Positions 40,088-48,205 of a stretch of DNA of 48,205 nt are shown here, piece by piece. Every line of letters starts with the position of its first letter. The stretch's first letter is position 1. The position numbers and the translations under genes are program-made. The DNA is from Pseudomonadota bacterium (lineage in GTDB: Bacteria; Pseudomonadota; Gammaproteobacteria; Burkholderiales; Thiobacillaceae): NCBI GenBank assembly GCA_029558905.1, contig JAKQCX010000013.1, positions 1-48,205 of the forward strand. The letters are read 5' to 3'. The notes below the pieces were generated by a model that made no database searches, was not told the DNA's origin, and worked only from the letters and a program-made list of their open reading frames with translations.

Positions 40088-41398
40088 TCAGCTTCCGTCC
40101 TGGCGCAGCAGGCCGTCCAGCGCGTGGATATCGTCCACGCCCAGGGTACCGGCCGCGGCCTTCAACCGCAGGCCCGCCAGCAGGGTCTGGTAACGCGCGG
40201 CGGCAAGATCCCGCTGGGTGGAGTACACCAGCTGCTGGGCGTTGAGCACGTCCACGCGGGTGCGTACCCCTACCTCCAGACCCAGCTTGGTGGATCTGAG
40301 CTGGGCCTCGCTGGATATCAGGGCCTGCTCCAGGGCCTTCACCTGGGCCTCGCCCGACACCACCCCCAGATAGGCCTGGCGTGCGGACAGCGCACTCTGG
40401 CGCCGCGCGCTGTCCAGGTCATAGCGTGACTTCTCCTGCTGGGCCACGGCCTGGCGCACGCGGGAGGACACGGCCCCGCCCTGATAGAGTGGCAGGTTCA
40501 GCTCCAGGCCCACCACACCTGAGCGGCTGTCCTGGGTACCCAGGCTGCTCCCGTGACTGTCGTTGTAACCGGCGGTCAGGTCCAGGGTGGGGTAATGTCC
40601 GCCGCGCTGGCGATCCACCTCCCGGCGCGCGGTCTCCAGCGCGGTCTGGGCCACGAGCACGGCCAGATTGTTGTTTTCCGCCTGCCGCACCCAGGCGGCC
40701 ATGTCTTGCGGCTCGGGCTGGGGGATCCTGGCCTGCGGCGTCAGGACGGCAAGCGCCGGGGACTCCCGCGCGATGAGTTTCTCCAGGGTGCGGCGCTTGA
40801 CCTCCAGGTCCGAGTCGGCGGCGATCTCCTGCGCGCGTGCCAGGTCGTAGCGGGCCTGGGCCTCGTGCGTATCGACGATGGTGGCGGCCCCCACTTCGAA
40901 ACTCTTGCGCGCCTGGGCCAGCTGTTCCGCCACGGCCTGCTTCTGGGCCCGCGCCGTAGCCAGGTTGTCCTGGGCCAGGAGCACGTCGAAATAGGCCTGC
41001 GCCACCCGCAGGATCAGGTCCTGGTCGGCCTGCTGGAACTGCTGTTCCGCCAGCACTACGGCAAGCCTGGCCTGCGCGTAGCCTTCCAGGTTCTGCTTGC
41101 GGTAGAGAGGCTGGCTGAGGCTCAGGCCATAGCCGCGGGTATCGTACTGGGCACTGCCGGGGGCGGAGACGTCGTATCGCCGCAGGTTGCCGGACAGGCC
41201 GATCGTGGGGCGCAGCAGGGCCTTACCCTGGGGCAGGGCCTCCTGGCCCGCGGCGAGGGCCTGGCGGGCGGCGGCATAGACCGCATCATTGTCCCGCGCC
41301 AGCTGGTAGATCTCGCCCAGGTTGGCGGCCTGGGCGGGTCCGCCAAGCATGGCGGACAGAGCAATGCCCAGGACAGGGAGGGAAGGACGCATGTTCAT
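40088..41398 (-). CDS. tolC: TolC-type outer-membrane efflux channel
   Basis: The product has 436 residues from the ATG at 41,398. Signal peptide to about residue 25 (SAMLGGPAQA). Two OEP repeats with the long helices of TolC (LRVAQAYFDVLLAQDNLATA, and ALSARQAYLGVVSGEAQVKA). It provides the outer-membrane exit duct for tripartite efflux and type I secretion. Which pump uses it cannot be told from here. Confidence 0.93.
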   Translation of the reverse strand: MNMRPSLPVLGIALSAMLGGPAQAANLGEIYQLARDNDAVYAAARQALAAGQEALPQGKALLRPTIGLSGNLRRYDVSAPGSAQYDTRGYGLSLSQPLYRKQNLEGYAQARLAVVLAEQQFQQADQDLILRVAQAYFDVLLAQDNLATARAQKQAVAEQLAQARKSFEVGAATIVDTHEAQARYDLARAQEIAADSDLEVKRRTLEKLIARESPALAVLTPQARIPQPEPQDMAAWVRQAENNNLAVLVAQTALETARREVDRQRGGHYPTLDLTAGYNDSHGSSLGTQDSRSGVVGLELNLPLYQGGAVSSRVRQAVAQQEKSRYDLDSARRQSALSARQAYLGVVSGEAQVKALEQALISSEAQLRSTKLGLEVGVRTRVDVLNAQQLVYSTQRDLAAARYQTLLAGLRLKAAAGTLGVDDIHALDGLLRQDGS

Positions 41399-41399
41399 C

Positions 41400-41723
41400 T
41401 CAATACAGGGGCATGGCCGGGTCCACTTCCTTGGCCCAGGCATCCACACCGCCGGTCAGGTTGATCACGTTCGAAAAGCCGTTCTGCTCCAGGAAACGGG
41501 TCACGTGATAACTGCGTACACCATGATGGCAGATCACCACCGTTTCGCGCTCCGGGTCCAGCTCCGCCAGGCGCGCGGACAGGCTGCGCATGGGTACCAG
41601 ACTGGCGTTCGCGATGTGGCAGCGCTCGAACTCCCAGGGCTCCCGGACATCCAGCAACAGGGGGGCTGGCCGCTGGGGATCGTCCAGCCAGGCCTTCAAT
41701 TCCACGGGGCGGATCTGGCGCAT
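41400..41723 (-). CDS. Rhodanese-domain protein
   Basis: The product has 107 residues from the ATG at 41,723 (MRQIRPVELKAWL). Single-domain rhodanese with the active Cys in VVICHHGVRS and the N-terminal LLLDVREPWEFE. Likely a cytoplasmic sulfurtransferase. It lies 1 bp after pcm and next to tolC. Confidence 0.93.
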   Translation of the reverse strand: MRQIRPVELKAWLDDPQRPAPLLLDVREPWEFERCHIANASLVPMRSLSARLAELDPERETVVICHHGVRSYHVTRFLEQNGFSNVINLTGGVDAWAKEVDPAMPLY

Positions 41724-41724
41724 G

Positions 41725-42378
41725 TCAGAACACGAAACGTTCCGGTTCCAGGGCATTGACCAAGGGCTTCACCAGCGTCTCGAACAGGCTGTCGGTACGA
41801 TAGGCCCCACTTTGCACGCAGGTCACCAGACGGGCGGCCATGACCGGTGCCTCGCCGACTATGGCGAACAGGCGCCCCCCCGGGTTGAGACGCCGCAACC
41901 AGGCTTCGGGCAGGACCGGAGTGGAGCCAGTCAGAACGATGACATCGAACTGGCCGTCCATATTCCAGTCGCGCGCGGCGTCGCCCTGCCGGGTCTGGAT
42001 GTTGCCGATGTCGCGGGCCTGAAATCTGCGCTCCGCCTCGGCCTTCAGATCGGCATGGATCTCCACGCTGACCACCACGTTGGCCTGGGCGGCAAGCAGG
42101 GCGGTGAGATAACCGCTGCCGGTGCCCACCTCCAACACCCGTTCGTGACGCTGGACCTGCAGGGCCTGCAGGGCACGGGCCTCCAGCCTGGGGGTCCACA
42201 TGCCCTCGCCATGGCCCAAGGGAATCTCCATGTCCACGAAGGCCAGGGACGGATACAGGGTGGGCACGAAGTCCTCCCGCTTCACCCGAAAGAGCAGGTC
42301 CAGCACCCTGGGATCCAGCACGTCCCAAGGACGGATCTGCTGTTCCACCATATTGAATCGGGCCAGTTCGATATCCAC
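41725..42378 (-). CDS. pcm: Protein-L-isoaspartate O-methyltransferase
   Basis: The product has 217 residues from the GTG at 42,378 with AGGCGG upstream. Motif MVEQQIRPWDV near the N-terminus and SAM motif VLEVGTGSGYLTALLA. It methylates isoaspartyl residues in damaged proteins. Operon pcm-rhodanese-tolC. Confidence 0.93.
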   Translation of the reverse strand: MDIELARFNMVEQQIRPWDVLDPRVLDLLFRVKREDFVPTLYPSLAFVDMEIPLGHGEGMWTPRLEARALQALQVQRHERVLEVGTGSGYLTALLAAQANVVVSVEIHADLKAEAERRFQARDIGNIQTRQGDAARDWNMDGQFDVIVLTGSTPVLPEAWLRRLNPGGRLFAIVGEAPVMAARLVTCVQSGAYRTDSLFETLVKPLVNALEPERFVF

Positions 42379-42540
42379 TTTCCGCCTACCTCGCCTTGCC
42401 CCCAAGGGCCTGAAAACAAGGGCGAAGAGTAGCACATCCACCCCTGCCTCCATGCCGTCCGCACGGGTTTGCGCGGCCTGTCGCGAGCTGGGCCGGGTAC
42501 CGCCGGGCTTGTATCAAGTCCTTGTTTAAGCTAGCTTCCC

Positions 42541-44606
<2,066 letters not shown>

Positions 44607-44648
44607 GCCGCGTCGGTTCGTTGCCTGCGGGCGGTGCCGGGGCCCGGC

Positions 44649-44675
44649 AAAAAGATGGCGCCCGTCTGGGCGCCA
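44649..44675 (-). terminator. Terminator downstream of thiC, T run on the minus strand
   Basis: TGGCGCCC (44656-44663) pairs with GGGCGCCA (44668-44675) around GTCT. The T run (TTTTT, 44649-44653 complement) lies on the minus strand, so it best terminates minus-strand transcripts. It may also stop thiC. Confidence 0.55.
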
Positions 44676-44941
44676 GGGGATCGGATCGGAGAGAGAGTCG
44701 ATACGATGCAGGGTGACGCGTCTTTCGAGTAGTCCAAGCAGCATGAACGCGTTTCCCGCGGAGGGTTAGGCAGTGTCCGGGCTTATCGTTTGCCGATCTT
44801 GCGGGAACGCAGGGCGGCCACCTTCGGGTCCTTGTCGCCGCCTGTCCGTCCAAACCGGCCGCCGGTAAGCTGATAGGCGACATTCAGTCGGCGTCGCACC
44901 CCGCGTGCTAGCGTCGGCCCACCATTCAGGAGGGATTCGCC
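44676..44941. other. Intergenic stretch after thiC
   Basis: The region contains no gene I can support. A GTG-started 38-codon frame on the minus strand (44783-44899) encodes a very basic peptide and is discussed as an observation. Near the right end, GGAGG at 44930-44934 is the ribosome site for the lipoprotein. Confidence 0.4.
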
Positions 44942-45535
44942 ATGAAAGTTTTCCGCGCTGCGGCATGGGCCTGCGGGCTCGCCCTGCTGGTCCTGCTGGC
45001 CGGCTGTGCCACCGGGCCCCGCATCAGCACCGAGGCCGACCCGGAGGCCGACTTCGCCCGCTACCGCACCTTCTCCTTCTATTCGCCGCTGGCGATCGAG
45101 CGGGAGGGCTACACGTCCGCCGCGAGCGAGCGGATGAAGGCGGCGGCGCGCGCGCAGATGGAATCGCTCGGTTACGTCTTCACCGCCGAGAATCCGGACC
45201 TGTGGCTGAACATCAACGCGTTCACCGAACGCCGCACCGACGTCAGCACCATGCCGACGGTGGACTACGCTTATTACTACAGCTATCGCGCGCGCGGCTA
45301 CTACGTGGTGCCGTACTGGCGCGACCGCACTGACGTCTACCGCTACACCGAGGGCACGATCAACATCGACCTGGTCGACGCAGCGCGCAACCGGCTGGTC
45401 TGGGAAGGCATCGCGGTCGGCCGCGTGTCCAACACCAAGGATGCCGCGAAGCGCGACGCGCGCATCGACGGTGCGATCGCGGACATCTTCGCCAAGTACC
45501 CGTACCGGGCCGGCTCGGTGCCGTCGCCGCAATGA
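44942..45535 (+). CDS. DUF4136 lipoprotein
   Basis: The product has 197 residues, AGGAGGG upstream. Lipobox LLAGC with Cys22. The body matches DUF4136 (FARYRTFSFYSPLAIEREGY ... ERMKAAARAQMESLGYVF, then INIDLVDAARNRLVWEG). A tyrosine-rich segment (DYAYYYSYRARGYYVVPYW) is typical. Function unknown; outer-membrane or periplasmic. Confidence 0.88.
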   Translation: MKVFRAAAWACGLALLVLLAGCATGPRISTEADPEADFARYRTFSFYSPLAIEREGYTSAASERMKAAARAQMESLGYVFTAENPDLWLNINAFTERRTDVSTMPTVDYAYYYSYRARGYYVVPYWRDRTDVYRYTEGTINIDLVDAARNRLVWEGIAVGRVSNTKDAAKRDARIDGAIADIFAKYPYRAGSVPSPQ

Positions 45536-45587
45536 CCGGCGACCCGACGGCGAGGGCGTCCGCGCCCCCGCCGCGGGAGCCGTGCGG

Positions 45588-45959
45588 CTAGCGCCGGTTG
45601 CGCCGCGCCACCCGGTCGTAGACATCCGCCTCGATTCGTTCCACCGAGCGCACCGTGCAGTGGTTCGATCGCGAGGTGACGGAGGTGCCTTTCGCGCACA
45701 GCCGGTTCTTCTCGCCGCCAGTGGCAACCTGGAGAATGGAGCTGCGCACCAGCGCGTCGCAGGAGCCGCCAAAGCCAAGGCGGTAATGCGCATCGCCGTC
45801 CTTGAGCAGCAGGTACTGGCTGCCGAAGCGCGTGCCCTGGTGGGCATCGGACAGCGAGACGCAGTCGGTCAGTGGTTCGGCTTCCTTCGCCTCGACGTCC
45901 ACGGGAATGAGGTGGCCGGCGAGGATCAGGGTCGCGATCAGGGTCAGGGGGACTTTCAT
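45588..45959 (-). CDS. Secreted DUF6491-type protein
   Basis: The product has 123 residues. Signal peptide MKVPLTLIATLILAGHLIPVD. Four cysteines (TDCVSL, GGSCDALV, RLCAKG, NHCTVR) suggest two disulfides. The family is mostly known from Xanthomonadaceae; function unknown. Convergent with the DUF4136 gene. Confidence 0.65.
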   Translation of the reverse strand: MKVPLTLIATLILAGHLIPVDVEAKEAEPLTDCVSLSDAHQGTRFGSQYLLLKDGDAHYRLGFGGSCDALVRSSILQVATGGEKNRLCAKGTSVTSRSNHCTVRSVERIEADVYDRVARRNRR

Positions 45960-46544
45960 GGCATGGTCTCGGGGTATCGCGGCAGGTCTTTCCGCACGCT
46001 CAGGCTAGGCGCACGTCGGCGGCGGCGAATCTGCTTGAAGTGGCCGTGACGGCCGTCATGGCGTCGCGCCAGATCGTGCAAGCTGGGGCAGTGGCGTTCC
46101 CGCGCGGGGCGCCGCCGCCGCCGCGAGGCGTGCCGCGTTCCTGCCGGCAGGAACGGTGATCTGCAGGCGCGGACGGCACGCGCGCGATCGTGCGGAAGGC
46201 GTGGGGGAGGATCGGAGCACCTGCGAGAGTGCTGCCCTTCGCACGCGCAATCCCGCGAGCGGGTTGTCCGGCAACCGTTTCGCGTGAAACCGCAGTGATC
46301 CCTCGCGTCCTGCATGTCGGCGGGGGAATCACCGATGGCCCGTGCAAGTGCGCGGTGCGCGGTGCGCGGGCATCGCCGTCGCGGCCGCGGGAAGCGCGCC
46401 CGCGGCAAGACGAAAGGCACATGCAGCGCCCGTGGACGCGATGCAATCCTGCGGACGATCGGCACGGTGCTTGCCGTGCATCCCCGGAGCACTGGGATTG
46501 CGAATGCGAGAGAGAGCATTGATGACCCGCCCCTCCGGCGGATC
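45960..46544. other. Intergenic region, nothing recognised
   Basis: 585 bp of GC-rich sequence between two divergent genes. Contains GGCCGTGACGGCC near 46,040 as a short inverted repeat. All frames I read are low-complexity Arg/Ala-rich and unlikely to be coding. The promoters for both genes should be here. Confidence 0.4.
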
Positions 46545-48205
46545 ATGGCGTGCGCGACGGCGTGCGCGGCGCCAGCCGTGATCGCGCCGCGGTCCGACCG
46601 CCTGCGCGTGCGCGACTGCGAGGTCGACACCATGCGCCGTGTGGTCGTGCGCGCCGACGGCGGCTCGCTTCGGCTCACCGTCAAGGCCATGCAGGTGCTG
46701 CTGGTGCTGGTCGAACAGCGCGGCGCGGTGGTCAGCCGCGAGACGATGTTCGAGCGCGTCTGGCCGGACACCATGCCCACCGACGACGTGCTCACGCAGG
46801 CGGTGACCCAATTGCGCAAGGCCTTCGCCGACGATCGTGACGCGCCGCGCTACATCGAGACGATCTCGAAGGTCGGCTATCGCCTGGTCGCGGATGTCGC
46901 ATGGGTCGATGCCGGGGGCGCCGCCCCCGGAGGCACGCAAGCGGAGCCCCCCGACGGCATCGTCGATGCGGGCGCTTGTGCTGCGCTCGGTGAAGGCCAG
47001 GCCCCGCCGCCGGCGAGCGCAAGGCCGACGCGCACCTGGCTGTGGCCGGCCGTGGGCGCCGCGGCGCTGCTCGTGGGACTGGCGGTGCTGCGGCCATGGT
47101 CGGCGCCGAAGGCCGCGCCGGTGCCGGATCCGCCCGTGGCCGCGGTCCAGGCGCCGATCGCGCTCAACTACCGGGCGATCACGTCGCTGCCCGGACAGGA
47201 GCAAAGGCCGTCGCTGTCACCCGATGGCGCGACGATCGCGTTCGCGGGAAAGCAGCCGGGCGATGCCGGCAGCGCGATCATGCTGCAGGGTGCGAACCAG
47301 GTGTCCGCGCGTCGGCTCACCGCAGCGCCGCAGGATGGCGACGACCAGTTGCCGGTGTGGTCGCGCGACGGTACCCGCATCGCCTTCGTGCGCACGACCG
47401 GATCGCGCTGCGAGCTGATGGTGGTCGCGGTCAACGGTGGCGAGGAACGCAAGGTCGGCGACTGCTTCGGCCGGGCCCATTCCGCGTTCGACTGGACGCC
47501 CGATGGCCGTGGGCTGGTGATGGGCGCGCTGCGCGAGCCGGAGGAGTCGAGCGGGCCGTTGCGCATCCTCGACCTGGCCAGCGGCGAATGGCGCAAGCTG
47601 GAGTACGGGATCAAGGACGACGACACCGACCTGATCCCGCGCTACTCGCCCGATGGCCGCTGGCTGGCGTTCCGCCGCAACACCTCGCTTGCCGACCTGT
47701 GGATGATGCCGGCCGCCGGTGGCGAGCCCAGGCGCCTGACCATGCTCCGCGGCGATATCCGTGGCTGGGACTGGCTGCCCGATGGCAGCGGCATCGTGTT
47801 CAGTCACGTGACCGCCGAGGCCAGCCTGTTCCTGTACACGCTCGCCGATGGCGCGATCCATCCGCTGCCGCCGTTGTCGAGCGGCAACCTGGTGTATCCG
47901 GACATCGCGCTGAAGGACTGGTCGATGGTGTTCGAGATCGACCAGTCGCGCAGCGGCCTGTTCCGCGTCCTGCCCGGCGACGGCCGCGCGCCGCCCGTGC
48001 GCGAGCCGGTGTTCCCGTCCAGCGGCGTCGACCTGCTGCCGGCGATCTCGCCCGACGGCACCACGCTGGCGTTCTTCTCCGACCGCACGATGTCGGTGCA
48101 GCTGTGGCTTGGCGAGGTCGGTCAGCCGTCGACGCTGCGCGCGATCGGGGGTTTGACGCCGGTGCCGAGGCACCCCGCGGTGTGGTCACCGGATGGTCAC
48201 GCGCT
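46545..48205 (+). CDS. Winged-helix / TolB beta-propeller transmembrane regulator (3'-truncated by window)
   Basis: Open to the window end, 553 codons visible. The ATG at 46,545 is the best start; a GTG at 46,578 is possible. Residues about 20-110 are an OmpR/PhoB-type winged helix (QVLLVLVEQRGAVVSRETMF ... YIETISKVGYRL). Residues about 163-183 are a single membrane helix (LWPAVGAAALLVGLAVL). The rest is a periplasmic propeller with repeated PDG turns (PSLSPDG, PVWSRDG, PRYSPDG, PAISPDG). A ToxR/CadC-like one-component sensor of the type abundant in Xanthomonadaceae. Confidence 0.9.
   Translation, partial: MACATACAAPAVIAPRSDRLRVRDCEVDTMRRVVVRADGGSLRLTVKAMQVLLVLVEQRGAVVSRETMFERVWPDTMPTDDVLTQAVTQLRKAFADDRDAPRYIETISKVGYRLVADVAWVDAGGAAPGGTQAEPPDGIVDAGACAALGEGQAPPPASARPTRTWLWPAVGAAALLVGLAVLRPWSAPKAAPVPDPPVAAVQAPIALNYRAITSLPGQEQRPSLSPDGATIAFAGKQPGDAGSAIMLQGANQVSARRLTAAPQDGDDQLPVWSRDGTRIAFVRTTGSRCELMVVAVNGGEERKVGDCFGRAHSAFDWTPDGRGLVMGALREPEESSGPLRILDLASGEWRKLEYGIKDDDTDLIPRYSPDGRWLAFRRNTSLADLWMMPAAGGEPRRLTMLRGDIRGWDWLPDGSGIVFSHVTAEASLFLYTLADGAIHPLPPLSSGNLVYPDIALKDWSMVFEIDQSRSGLFRVLPGDGRAPPVREPVFPSSGVDLLPAISPDGTTLAFFSDRTMSVQLWLGEVGQPSTLRAIGGLTPVPRHPAVWSPDGHA

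Noticed and set aside
45956..46819. Minus-strand Arg-rich frames in the gap and over the winged-helix gene
   Set aside because: Low-complexity, and the plus-strand winged helix has clear homology.

Overview
The window joins three kinds of DNA. Positions 1 to about 23,600 are the right-hand part of an integrative, mobilizable genetic element. Its left end lies outside the window, and it abuts the 3' end of the chromosomal gene ychF. Positions 23,600 to about 44,600 are an ordinary proteobacterial housekeeping segment. The gene orders mutM / TPR-lolB-ispE-tRNA-Gln-prs-rplY-pth-ychF and ftsY-ftsE-ftsX opposite two M16 peptidases-rsmD-coaD-ferredoxin fit a betaproteobacterium best, as recalled and not searched. 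The last 3.5 kb (DUF4136 lipoprotein, DUF6491 secreted protein, winged-helix/TolB sensor) looks like Xanthomonadaceae-type DNA. The change may begin inside the 3' part of thiC, so either transfer or a chimeric assembly must be considered.

Mobile element, left to right. (1) 1-1,770 is a mosaic: a 5'-truncated phage-like protein with a kinase-like domain, a fragment of a SprT-like gene, and a small unknown gene fused in frame to the last codons of qacEdelta1. (2) 1,771-4,762 is the end of a class 1 integron of In4 type: sul1, the orf5 acetyltransferase, IS6100, and two opposed 123-bp copies of the Tn402 IRt end. (3) 4,763-13,400 is an IncP Tra1-like mobilization block: relaxase traI, traJ, oriT with a recognisable nic sequence, traK, traL and traM. 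traM is split by a 2.5-kb IS21-family element. No coupling protein or type IV secretion genes are present, so the element would need a helper. (4) 13,395-17,656 is a run of poorly known genes: a glycine-zipper protein, two exported proteins, an exported M23 peptidase and two degenerate HAD-like proteins. (5) 17,476-18,750 holds a kfrA-type regulator with an operator-like repeat cluster and a 36-residue microprotein. (6) 18,996-21,258 is a plasmid-type replicon: hairpins, an AT-rich stretch, a DnaA box, iterons phased at about 32 bp, a replication initiator and an AlpA-like regulator. (7) 21,367-23,592 holds an unknown gene, a P4-type tyrosine integrase and an inverted repeat next to ychF.

How the parts fit. 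The integrase and AlpA-like protein would move the element in and out of the site beside ychF. The iteron replicon could maintain the circle. TraI/TraJ/TraK at oriT would let a co-resident conjugative system export it. The integron end supplies sulfonamide resistance.

Chromosomal segment. It contains translation and precursor genes (ychF, pth, rplY, prs, ispE), lipoprotein localisation (lolB), DNA repair (mutM), CoA and rRNA modification (coaD, rsmD), membrane targeting and division (ftsY, ftsE, ftsX), outer-membrane efflux (tolC), protein repair (pcm), and thiC under a TPP riboswitch. The most unexpected item is a dynamin-like GTPase preceded by a sequence matching a flagellar sigma-28 promoter.
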